Shown piece by piece: positions 1 to 7,151 of a stretch of 64,000 bases of DNA. Under the pieces are notes generated by a model. The model ran no database searches and was not told the origin of the DNA. It was given only the letters and a program-made list of their open reading frames with translations. The stretch comes from Sporofaciens musculi (GTDB lineage Bacteria > Bacillota > Clostridia > Lachnospirales > Lachnospiraceae): NCBI RefSeq assembly GCF_009830285.1, contig NZ_WUQX01000001.1, positions 2,790,501-2,854,500 of the forward strand, written 5' to 3'. Each line of letters begins with the position of its first letter. Position 1 is the stretch's first letter. The translations under genes were made by a program, and so were the position numbers.

Positions 1-48
1 TACCAGTTTTTCTTCATCCCCTGTTCGGGTCTGAATTACATACCACAT
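1..48 (-). CDS. LoaP-type NusG-like antiterminator, N-terminal fragment (cut by window edge)
   Basis: Only the first 16 codons are inside the window. They read MWYVIQTRTGDEEKLV, the typical opening of LoaP/UpxY-type NusG paralogues, whose NGN domain begins with a W-Y-V/L beta strand. An AGAGGTG ribosome binding site sits just before the ATG. LoaP proteins are known as operon-specific transcription antitermination factors that let RNA polymerase read through terminators in long polysaccharide or natural-product clusters. By inference such a cluster lies to the left of the window. A second NusG-like gene precedes it on the same strand, 271 bp upstream. Confidence 0.7.
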   Translation of the reverse strand, partial: MWYVIQTRTGDEEKLV

Positions 49-319
49 TTCATCACCTCTTTACAGGTTTTTCTTATAAAAATGTATACCCAAAGGGCAT
101 CCCGTAATCCATGCCCCTAGCGGGGCGGGCGGACTGCGTCCATTAAGGTATGCTTCGCCATATCCACAGCTAAAAAAGCTCTGAACTCTTTTTTTGCACC
201 ATTATTACAGACTCCCACCAAATCATGGCACTAACCACAACCTGATTTTCTGAACCTGTTTTTGTTGCTTCTTTCCTAATGTGCCGACACATTTACTTTC
301 AGACAAATGACGCAGCACA

Positions 320-835
320 CTAGTTTTTCTCTACAATCTCAAGCCCTGCCAGAATACTTCCAGACACAGAACCTTCCGGCGGTTTCAACCTTGCCAGCCG
401 CTTATGCCTGTCAATCCGGCAGATTCTTTCCTCCATTCCCTGCAAGGGGCCTTCTGTAATCAGGGTAACTCCATCCCGTATAACGCCTTTCGACATACCA
501 AGATGGCGCGCTTCTTTGCACAAAGAGGTTAAGAATAATTCTTCCTTCTTCTGGACATGGAGAATCGCTTTTTTCTCTTGGAGGAAATTCTCCACTCCTT
601 TATGTTGCTGCCATTCTTCTGCCAGCGCTTTTTCGTTATCACTTTCCAGAAATACATAACCTGGAAACATCAACTGTTTTTCTACATGCCATTTTCCTTG
701 GAACTTACGCATTCTGTCATAAGTGAAAATAAATGCGTCCTTTAACGCTGCCTTGGACATGTTTCGTTTGAAGGAGTTTAGAATCTTCCGTTCATTTTGT
801 CTTGGACAATAAAGCAGATACCAGATATCAATCAC
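320..835 (-). CDS. NusG/LoaP-family transcription antiterminator
   Basis: The 171-residue protein has a NusG N-terminal domain: the W-Y-L-L strand at residues 5-8, a basic helix near 13-25, and the family signature LMFPGYVFLES near residues 55-65. A KOW-like C-terminal domain contains TEGPLQGMEERI, the usual G-P-L-x-G-x-E loop. It is expected to bind elongating RNA polymerase and promote antitermination in cis. The start is unusual: the frame opens with GTG at 835, with the purine-rich AAGGAA directly abutting it, and there is no ATG. It lies just downstream of the putative invertible promoter segment at 840-1090 and precedes a second NusG-like gene. Family assignment is firm; the target operon is unknown. 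Confidence 0.8.
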   Translation of the reverse strand: MIDIWYLLYCPRQNERKILNSFKRNMSKAALKDAFIFTYDRMRKFQGKWHVEKQLMFPGYVFLESDNEKALAEEWQQHKGVENFLQEKKAILHVQKKEELFLTSLCKEARHLGMSKGVIRDGVTLITEGPLQGMEERICRIDRHKRLARLKPPEGSVSGSILAGLEIVEKN

Positions 836-839
836 TTCC

Positions 840-1090
840 TTCGCAGAGTAAGATACTCTGCGAAAATTTTGGGGTAAAATTTATAGATAATTAAATGATT
901 TTCAAAGATAAATACAGTTCTTTTTGATAATAGACTCAAACACATAGACTTTTTTGTTTGATTTTCTTTTGTGATTTTGCAACAAATTTTTACAAAAGTA
1001 AATTAAGTGTTGATTTATTAGTTTTAGGTGGTTATAATAATTATGCTGTTAAAGCAAAAAAATCGCAGAGTATCTTACTCTGCGATTTTT
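840..1090. repeat. Pair of 23-bp palindromic sites flanking an AT-rich promoter segment (candidate inverton)
   Basis: Left site 840-864 and right site 1058-1090 share a 10-bp arm, TCGCAGAGTA, and its complement around a 3-nt spacer. The spacer is AGA in the left copy and TCT in the right, so the two sites are exact inverse complements. Between them lie about 190 bp of AT-rich noncoding DNA with a strong outward promoter. The right site is also flanked by A and T tracts, so it would act as a terminator for the kinase gene ending at 1121. A recombinase acting on the two sites would flip the promoter toward the NusG-like genes. No recombinase gene is in the window; terminator-only function is the simpler alternative. 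Confidence 0.5.
1010..1038 (+). promoter_or_regulatory. Sigma-A-type promoter inside the candidate invertible segment
   Basis: TTGATT at 1010-1015 and TATAAT at 1033-1038 are separated by exactly 17 bp. As sequenced, the promoter fires to the right, into the palindrome at 1058 and against the 3' end of the kinase gene, so it drives nothing obvious. In the opposite orientation it would drive the NusG-like genes. Confidence 0.6.
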
Positions 1091-1120
1091 ATAATTAAAA
1101 ACATCCCCATGCATTTGAAA

Positions 1121-2206
1121 TTACCTCTTGATATCATAGTTCATATTCACCAGATTACGGATGGATTCTACATCATCTGTAATATTCCCGTCTCCATGGA
1201 TGGTGTGCTTAATCACACTGCTGGCCACCGCAAAGTTTGCCATGTCCAACGGTTCATAATGATTCATTATTGCATAGAGCAGTCCGCTGGCAAACGCGTC
1301 TCCGCCGCCCACCCGATCCAGGATATGAAAGGTGAAGCGTTTACTCTCGAACGTGCGTCCCTGATACCAGATATAAGCCATGAGGCTGTTCTCGCTTCCG
1401 CTGTGGACAAAACGGACATGGCGGGCAATACATTTCAAATTTGGATAGCGTTCCACAAATTTCCGGAATACTTTATCCTGCTGCTCATAGCCTGGCTGCA
1501 GGGGCAGTCCGTCCTTCCAGTCGCCTTTCCCATAGTTTTCCTCATCCTTCCAAAGGTGATACGGCTCAATGCCCAACAATACATCTACATAGGGCAAACA
1601 TTGGGTGCAGTAGCCGCGAGCCTCCTCCCAGGTCCAAAGCTTGCTGCGGAAATTGCCGTCAAAGCTGACGGTCAGTCCCTTTTTCTTCGCTTTCTTCAGG
1701 CATCTGAGAACAAATTGTGCGCAGCTCTTTGACAGAGCCGGCGTTATGCCGCTGAGATGAAGCCAGCCAAAACCTTCCAGCAGCGCGTCCAGATCCACTT
1801 TGGAAAAGTCATATTCCGTAATGGCGCTGTGCCGCCGGTCATAGGTGACTTTACTGGGACGGATGCCATAGCCCGTTTCCAGATAATAACTTCCCAACCG
1901 ATGGGACGGTGTTTCCTCTTGCGTGGAGAAAATAACCGGAGCGCAGTGAACATCATTAGCGCGAAGCATCCGCACAGCGCTTTTACCCAGAGAATTATTT
2001 GGCACGACGCTGAAAAAGGTGCTGTCCACTCCCAGATTTGCCAATGCTAAGGCAATGTTCGCCTCACTGCCCCCGTAACTTGCCTCAAAGCTTTGGGCCG
2101 CGCGTATTTTCCCATAATTAGGCGGCGTGAGGCGCAGCATGATTTCACCCATCGTAATGAATCTGTTCTTGTTTTTTTCCTGAACGAAAGGAACCATATG
2201 TTCCAT
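1121..2206 (-). CDS. kdgK: 2-keto-3-deoxygluconate kinase (PfkB family)
   Basis: This 361-residue ribokinase/PfkB-family sugar kinase phosphorylates 2-keto-3-deoxygluconate to KDPG in sugar-acid catabolism. Visible hallmarks are the N-terminal strand with GEIMLRL, the substrate loop YGGSEANIALALANLG near residues 45-60, and the C-terminal PfkB signature DRVGGGDAFASG, which holds the catalytic Asp and the anion hole. The ATG at 2206 has a strong AGGGAGGGA site. It is the last gene of a minus-strand operon behind eda, kduD, a hydroxyacid dehydrogenase and a dehydratase, all of which are broken, so the kinase is the only intact enzyme left. The specificity is inferred from that context. Confidence 0.85.
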   Translation of the reverse strand: MEHMVPFVQEKNKNRFITMGEIMLRLTPPNYGKIRAAQSFEASYGGSEANIALALANLGVDSTFFSVVPNNSLGKSAVRMLRANDVHCAPVIFSTQEETPSHRLGSYYLETGYGIRPSKVTYDRRHSAITEYDFSKVDLDALLEGFGWLHLSGITPALSKSCAQFVLRCLKKAKKKGLTVSFDGNFRSKLWTWEEARGYCTQCLPYVDVLLGIEPYHLWKDEENYGKGDWKDGLPLQPGYEQQDKVFRKFVERYPNLKCIARHVRFVHSGSENSLMAYIWYQGRTFESKRFTFHILDRVGGGDAFASGLLYAIMNHYEPLDMANFAVASSVIKHTIHGDGNITDDVESIRNLVNMNYDIKR

Positions 2207-2229
2207 AACGCATCCCTCCCTCGTAATAT

Positions 2230-2871
2230 TTACCTTTGAATCCCTCCCGAACCGTCGCCGCCTGCCAGTTTTTCTACCTCCGGCAATGTGACCATATTGT
2301 AATCATCTTCCACGGAATGCTTCAATGCCGAAGCCTCAGAAGATAATGCTGTGTCGGGAATATCTTTTACTGCGGCTCCCAACCGGACAGCGTCTACAAT
2401 ATTCCGGGATTTTTGACATAGCCTGCTGATTTCTTTCCAATTCTGGCTGTCAATCAATTCCGCCGTCACCATATAAGATCCTCCGCAGGCGGCAATGACC
2501 GGCGAAGCAATATAATCCGCCAGATTTTTCAAAGAAATGCCTCCCGTAGGCATAACCTTAAACTGAGGGAAGGGGGCGCTCATGGCCTTGATCTTCGCCA
2601 GGCCGCCGGACTGCTCCGCTGGAAAGAATTTTAACACTTCCAGCCCAAACTTCAGAGCGGCGTGGTAATCGCTGGGCGTGGTACACCCCGGATAGATCGG
2701 GATGTTCTTTTCCTGTGCATAAGCCACCAGCTCCACATCGAAACCGGGAGTGACAATGAATTGCCCTCCTGCGGCGATTGCCGCATCAATCTGCGCAGTT
2801 TCCGTAACCGTTCCGGCTCCTACCATCATCTCAGGGCACGCTTCCTTCATCAGCCGAATAGCCGTATCCGC
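2230..2871 (-). pseudogene. eda: KDPG/KHG aldolase, 5' end deleted
   Basis: The frame encodes the body of a class I KDPG/KHG aldolase: VGAGTVTE, then FIVTPGFD, the Schiff-base lysine region in LKFFPAEQSGG, and the phosphate loop MPTGGIS. Eda would cleave KDPG to pyruvate and glyceraldehyde 3-phosphate. The family normally has about 50 more residues before VGAGT, including the catalytic Glu-containing first strands. Here the reading frame runs back only to A-D-T-A-I-R-L-M-K and then enters kduD sequence in another frame. The N-terminal segment is missing, so an active enzyme is unlikely. An internal ATG at 2850 could start a truncated product. Confidence 0.8.
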
Positions 2872-3473
2872 TCCAGCAGCGCGGTATTCATTTCGGTAGC
2901 CATATAACCGGGCGCGATTGCGTTGACATTAATCCCCCGTCCCGCCCACTCATTGCACAGAGCCTTGGTCAGCAGCGCGACGCCGCCTTTGGCTGAAGCA
3001 TAAGCAGGAATGGTAAAACCACCGAAAAACGACTGCATCGAAGCAATGTTAATAATCTTACCGTAACCGGCTTTCAGCATTTCCCGACCGGCCAGCTGAC
3101 ATAGCTCAAACGGAGCGGTCAGATTGATTTCAAGCACTGCGTCCCAGTCTTCCATCGGAAACTCCTCGCTTGGACAGCGGCGCTGAATCCCGGCACAGTT
3201 GACCAAAATATCAATCTTCCCGTCTAATCGTTCTATAGACCGGACAAAGGCAGCCTTTAGGCTTTCTCTGTTTCCCAAATCCGCCGTTATCCCGTGGCAG
3301 CAAAATCCTCTGTCCCGAAATTCTTGGGCTACGGCTTCCACTTTTTCGGAAGTTCCCCAAATCACCGTTTCCACGCCATATTCCATCAATCCCTCTGCCA
3401 TTCCCCACCCCAGTCCTCTGGTCGCCCCTGTAATCAGGGCCTTCCGTCCCTTGATATCAAATAAATCCTTCAA
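2850..3473 (-). pseudogene. kduD: 2-deoxy-D-gluconate 3-dehydrogenase (KduD), 3' end deleted
   Basis: This is a classical short-chain dehydrogenase: TGATRGLGWGMAEGL Rossmann motif near residues 16-30, the NCAGI motif, and the catalytic pattern S-x12-Y-x3-K in SMQSFFGGFTIPAYASAKGG. The ending PGYMATEMNTALLE matches KduD up to about residue 200, and then the frame reads seven unrelated residues and stops. The usual last 50 or so residues, which complete the subunit interface and substrate pocket, are absent. The out-of-frame continuation is the middle of eda, so one deletion removed the kduD tail and the eda head. The start is TTG at 3473 with an AAGGAG site 7 nt away. Confidence 0.85.
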
Positions 3474-3496
3474 AATGCACTCCTTTTTACGTCTGA

Positions 3497-4300
3497 TTAA
3501 GCTACAGTTTTTCTGTATCCGATGGCTGTATCTACTTGATTCTTGAGCGGATCGCCGTTTAGGAAACGGCTCAAATTCTCCGCAAAAAGATTTACCACAC
3601 GCGTATGCGTTTCCCTCAAATGATAAAACCCGGAAATATGAGGCGTAACCACTACGATATCCGCCTGCGGAAGCAGCCGGTCAAGGCTGCCAATCAGATG
3701 CACCTCGTCAGCGTAATCTGGTCTCGCAGTGTTTGTTCTGCGAACGCCGATTACCTTAGCTCCTAATGCCTTGCACTGCTTGCCGAACGCGCCGCCGATA
3801 TCCCCCATGCCAAGCACCAGCACTGTACTTTTGTATATGGACCGAACCCCGCCCAGACTTTCCCATCGTTCCAGGCGCTGGTTATCACGGTATAATTCCA
3901 GTTTCTTCAAAACAGCCAGAGTCAGAGCCAGCATATGCTCGGATATAGCAAGCCCATAAGCCCCCGTCCCATTTGTCAGCACAGCGCCGGGCGCAAGCGC
4001 TCCAGGCCTTATATATGCCTCCACGCCAGCGCTTTCAGCCTGCAGCCATTTCAGCTTTTCTCCTCCGTGAAGAAATCCGGCAGGTACATTCCCCAGAATA
4101 ATATCCGCCCAGTCTACGTCTTCCTGCGAAACAGGAGCTGTTTTCACCAAATTTTCAAAGGAAAGCTTCTGCCTTTTCAAGTCTGACAGAGCCGTTCCAT
4201 CCCGAAACCGAAAGCTGCAGTCCGGACCTGCTTCCTGAAGCTGCCGCATATGGGATTCCTCCACCGGGACAGACACTAAGATATTTCTGCTTTTTTCCAA
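3497..4300 (-). pseudogene. D-isomer-specific 2-hydroxyacid dehydrogenase with an in-frame central deletion
   Basis: The sequence shows the family's NAD-binding motif VLVLGMGDIGGAFGKQ, followed by the R-R strand and LLPQADIVVV, the strand that should lead to the catalytic Arg and Glu region. It then jumps directly to TPHISGFYHLRETH, which carries the catalytic His. The normally intervening 70-80 residues are missing without a frameshift. A TTG at 4300 with GGAGGGA upstream is the best start, giving about 267 residues against the usual 310-340. Loss of the catalytic Arg/Glu loops makes it very probably inactive. Its position between the dehydratase and kduD suggests a former role in sugar-acid or 2-ketoacid reduction. 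Confidence 0.8.
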
Positions 4301-4354
4301 AATAATCCCTCCAAAGATACGAAACGCCAATTCAAACAACGTATACCGCCCGCC

Positions 4355-5240
4355 TTAGTACTCCAGATACGCGCCTTTCATTGGAGAAGCCGCCAGATCG
4401 GAGAATAACCGCAGTACGCCCCGCTGATACCTGGCCGGCTTAGGCTGCCAGCGTTTTCTCCGTTCGGAAAGAATTTCGTCTATCTCCTCCGGCGTTTTTC
4501 TCTGTCCTTCCACTCCGACAATCTCCAAAACCCGTTCCCGCACATCCAGATGGATCAGATCTCCCTCCTCTACCAGAGCGATAGGGCCTCCTGCCTGAGC
4601 CTCTGGAGAGCAGTGTCCAATCACAGGCCCCGTAGAAGCGCCGGAAAACCGCCCGTCTGTAATCAGGGCGATGCTCCGCCCCAGTTCTTTATCAGATGAG
4701 ATAGCCTCGGAAGTATAAAACATTTCCGGCATCCCGGATCCTTTGGGACCCTCATAGCGGATAAACACTGCGTCGCCCGGCTGAACCCTGTGCCGGAGCA
4801 CTGCCTCAATACACTCTTCCTCACTGTCAAAAGGACGGGCGTTAAGAACAGCCGAAAACATTTCCTCTGGACAGGCGGTATGCTTAATCACTGCGCCTTC
4901 GGGCGCCAAATTGCCCCGAAGCACTGCAATGGAGCCCTCCGTACCGAGAGCCTGATCATAGGGACGGATAATATCCTGTTGTGTCAGACTGAGTCCGTAT
5001 TTTTTATTAGCCTTCTGAAGCCACTCCTGGCAGCGCTCATAAAAACCGTTTTGCTTCAGCTCCTCCAGATTTTCTCCCAGCGTTTTTCCGGTAACTGTCA
5101 TAGCGTCTAAATGTAAAACGTCTTTGATTTCCTCCATAATCGCAGGCACGCCGCCGGCATAATAAAAGAACTCAGCCGGCCATCGTCCGGCGGGACGGAT
5201 ATCCAGCAGATAGTGAGCGCCGCGGTGAAGCCTGTCAAAT
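4355..5240 (-). pseudogene. Dihydroxy-acid/sugar-acid dehydratase (IlvD/Edd family), 5' half deleted
   Basis: The C-terminal part of an IlvD/Edd-family dehydratase is clear: PAEFFYYAGGVPAIM, GSIAVLRGNLAPEGAVIK, FIRYEGPKGSGMPEM, ALITDGRFSGASTGPVIGH and GGPIALVEEGDLI. These are the usual blocks of the C-terminal beta-barrel. The N-terminal half, with the cysteines that bind the Fe-S cluster, is absent; only about 290 of 550-plus residues remain. Upstream of about 5240 the frame no longer resembles the family and the DNA instead codes on the plus strand for the end of a gluconate permease. Given the operon, the original substrate was probably a sugar acid such as gluconate or galactonate. Confidence 0.8.
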
Positions 5241-5570
5241 GTGTCGCCGGAAATTTCATCGCTCAGGTCCTGCGTATCGCTACCGGTTCTACTACCGTAG
5301 CCTTGACCACCACTGCGGCTATTGTATCCGGCGCGGCGGCGGCGTCCGGCATTTCCCCCTATCCTGTGCGCCATTGCAGTATGCGCCGGCGGCATCGGGC
5401 TGTCCCTGCCTAACGACTCAGGCTTCTGGGCGGTTTCCCGTTTTTTTCACCTCAATGAAGTTGACACGATCCGCGGGTGGTCTTTGGGAGGCTTCGTTTC
5501 CGGCGTGTCCATCCTGATTTTTGTATGTATCCTCAGTTTGTTCCAGGGGTATCTGCCAGGTCTGCTTTAG
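5240..5570 (+). pseudogene. Gluconate permease (GntP family), C-terminal remnant with frameshift
   Basis: Two plus-strand frames together give the end of a GntP-type gluconate:H+ symporter. The first reads AQVLRIATGSTTVALTTTA, the typical helix with G-S-T-T/A-V-A. The second continues CAIAVCAGGIGLSLPNDSGF followed by two hydrophobic segments to a TAG at 5568-5570. The frames switch near 5360 in a C-rich stretch, consistent with loss of one base. The first two thirds of the gene are missing. It lies head-to-head with the truncated dehydratase, so a single deletion across a former divergent promoter region explains both losses. Confidence 0.75.
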
Positions 5571-5582
5571 CTTCAGATGAAA

Positions 5583-5625
5583 AAGGTGCAAAGCCTTTCA
5601 TCATTCAATAAAGACTTTGCACCTT
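5583..5625. terminator. Hairpin after the permease remnant
   Basis: Arms AAGGTGCAAAG (5583-5593) and CTTTGCACCTT (5615-5625) form a perfect 11-bp stem. The right side is followed by a T-rich tract, consistent with a rho-independent terminator for the plus-strand permease. Confidence 0.6.
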
Positions 5626-5638
5626 GATTTTATGCTGT

Positions 5639-5767
5639 TTATTTAGTTTCTGACTGCTCTTTCGGATCATGAGTTTCGATATACTCTATAAGATCAAGTA
5701 TTTTTGTGTCGCTCATACCGGCTTCTCTAAGCTGCCTAATAAGATTAACAATCTCTTTACCTGTCAT
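5639..5767 (-). CDS. Small 42-residue helical protein of unknown function
   Basis: An ATG at 5767 is preceded by a purine-rich site and opens a 42-codon frame beginning MTGKEIVNLIRQLREAG and containing LDLIEYIETHD. The amphipathic pattern and the I-x-x-L-R-E-A-G-M-S-D segment resemble the short helical tails of Rpn-family proteins and small Lachnospiraceae orphans, but I do not recognise a function. It is isolated between the permease remnant and the regulator gene, on the opposite strand to both. The ordered codons and the ribosome binding site support it as real. Confidence 0.5.
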   Translation of the reverse strand: MTGKEIVNLIRQLREAGMSDTKILDLIEYIETHDPKEQSETK

Positions 5768-5863
5768 ATCTTTACCTACTTTCTATAAGTGCCGTTTACT
5801 TGGTATTATTATATCACGCTTAGGGTATAAAGTCTATTGAATTGTCAACTTTATGTTTAGATT

Positions 5864-6009
5864 AGTAACAGTTCAGCCTGCAACCGCGCACTTGCTGCGC
5901 GGTTAGCAGCCAATGAATTGGAGCAGCTGGGAATCCGCCTCTTTGCCGCAGGCAAACTTTAAAATGGGCGGATTCCGTAACAGTGAAGCCGGAAGGCTGA
6001 ACTGTTACT
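5864..6009. repeat. 146-bp structured palindromic element (REP/MITE-like)
   Basis: Perfect 16-bp outer arms at 5864-5879 and 5994-6009 (AGTAACAGTTCAGCCT and its complement) enclose two further hairpins: one on AACCGCGCA/TGCGCGGTT near 5880-5905 and one on GAATCCGCC/GGCGGATTC near 5930-5975. The whole folds as a closed three-way structure on either strand. The same 7-bp flank TTAGATTAG-like sequence occurs on both sides. It contains no coding frame. It looks like a short nonautonomous repeat element of the REP or MITE kind, but only one copy is in the window. Confidence 0.6.
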
Positions 6010-6031
6010 TAGATTAGCTTTTGCTAATCCC

Positions 6032-6060
6032 TTGTCTTTTTTCAATTGTTTCGCTATAAT
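6032..6060 (+). promoter_or_regulatory. Promoter of the GntR regulator gene
   Basis: TTGTCT at 6032-6037 and TATAAT at 6055-6060 are 17 bp apart, about 45 bp before the chosen start codon. The promoter lies right against the edge of the structured repeat. Confidence 0.65.
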
Positions 6061-6102
6061 ACAGTTAGCTGGCAATCGAATTGGAAAGGAACTTTTTTAT
6101 TT

Positions 6103-6819
6103 ATGGAAACATATTTTGAATCAATTAAGAACAAAGAGAGTTCTCTGCCTGAACAGGCGGCGGATCAGATTTCAAAATTAATTATACAGAATCACCTGAC
6201 CGGCGAGAATAAACTTCCCAGCGAGTTTGAATTGGCGGAACTGCTGAACGTAGGCCGCGGCACTATCCGCGAAGCAGTCAAACTGCTGGTTGCCCGCAAT
6301 GTTCTGGAAATCCGAAGAGGTAAGGGTACCTATCTTGCGCCAAATCCCGGAGAAGTTCCGGATCCTCTGGGATTTGCCTACTACCCGGATCAGATGCGGC
6401 TGGCGATGGATTTGGTGGAGATCCGCAGCCAGCTGGAGCCTTGGGTTGCCCGCATGGCGGCGGAACATGCAACTGCTGAGAACATCAAAATATTACGGGA
6501 ATGCTGCTCTAAAGTGGAACAGGACATTCTGAATAAGCGCGATCACTCTCAAAACGACGTACAGTTCCATGTGGCCATCGCGGAATGCACGCAAAATCTG
6601 GTGGTTCCAAAGCTGATTCCCATTATCACATATTCCATCACGTTGTTTGTTTCATTGACAGAGAGCCGTCTGCGAACAGAAACAATCGTAGGACATCGGG
6701 AGCTTTTAGAAGCTATTAGCGACGGGGACGGTCTGCGCGCGGAGAAATCCATGATACAGCATATTGAATACAACAAAGCTTTATTACAGGAAATTACCCG
6801 GCGCGAAGGTGAAAAATAA
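6103..6819 (+). CDS. GntR-family (FadR/UxuR-type) transcriptional regulator
   Basis: The protein has an N-terminal winged helix with LPSEFELAELLNVGRGTIREAVKLL followed by the wing LEIRRGKGTYLA, the GntR hallmark. An all-helical FCD effector domain follows, with the metal/ligand pattern D-x3-R (LVEIRSQLEP), H in VQFHVAIAECT and H in GHRELLEAI. The ATG at 6103 with a GGAAAGGA site is preferred over an in-frame ATG at 6046, which overlaps the promoter. FCD regulators usually sense sugar acids or 2-keto acids, so it most likely controlled the adjacent KDG operon and permease. It looks intact although its targets are decayed. Confidence 0.85.
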   Translation: METYFESIKNKESSLPEQAADQISKLIIQNHLTGENKLPSEFELAELLNVGRGTIREAVKLLVARNVLEIRRGKGTYLAPNPGEVPDPLGFAYYPDQMRLAMDLVEIRSQLEPWVARMAAEHATAENIKILRECCSKVEQDILNKRDHSQNDVQFHVAIAECTQNLVVPKLIPIITYSITLFVSLTESRLRTETIVGHRELLEAISDGDGLRAEKSMIQHIEYNKALLQEITRREGEK

Positions 6820-6838
6820 ATACTGTATACTATAGTGT

Positions 6839-6885
6839 CGCCGCTTTATGTCATCGCACCAGAAAGCGGCGTTTTATTTCTTTTC
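6839..6885 (+). terminator. Rho-independent terminator of the GntR gene
   Basis: Arms CGCCGCTT (6839-6846) and AAGCGGCG (6864-6871) are followed by TTTTATTTCTTTT. Confidence 0.75.
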
Positions 6886-7032
6886 GATAACGATATAATG
6901 GCAAATCATCATACTCAAACGTCTCTGCCATATAAAACAATAAATGGGCAATCATCATATCCTCGTAAAGATATCCTGCCGGAAAAGCCTGGGATGATAC
7001 CTATGTTAGAGAGAAAAATTTCAACCACTTTC

Positions 7033-7057
7033 TTCGCAGAGTAAACTACTCTGCGAA
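7033..7057. repeat. Third copy of the TCGCAGAGTA palindrome
   Basis: The arms match the two sites at 840 and 1063 exactly, but the 3-nt spacer is AAC instead of AGA/TCT. It stands in noncoding DNA between the GntR terminator and the next gene. The spacer difference argues against recombination with the other two. It may be a local repeat family or simply a hairpin. Confidence 0.55.
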
Positions 7058-7092
7058 ATATCAGAATCAATTCTATATCTTTAATATCCGTA

Positions 7093-7119
7093 ACCTATCT
7101 CCCCCTCCCACATATTCTA
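7093..7119 (+). promoter_or_regulatory. Sigma-K-like mother-cell promoter
   Basis: AC at 7093-7094, then 16 bp, then CATATTCTA at 7111-7119 matches the sigma-K pattern AC-N16-CATAnnnTA. It lies about 30 bp before the ribosome binding site of a spore-type protein gene. Inferred from consensus only. Confidence 0.5.
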
Positions 7120-7151
7120 ACTGTAAGAGAGTCTTTTTATGAGGTATTTCC

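Noticed and set aside
1028..1732. Plus-strand frame of 234 codons opposite kdgK
   Set aside because: Antisense shadow; kdgK motifs on the minus strand are unambiguous.
5213..5413. Independent short plus-strand gene starting at 5213
   Set aside because: Its body matches a GntP helix and continues in another frame, so it is part of the permease remnant.
7033..7057. Third palindrome as partner for a 6-kb inversion with the sites at 840 or 1063
   Set aside because: Its central spacer (AAC) differs from AGA/TCT, which would prevent matched strand exchange, and no rearrangement evidence is visible.
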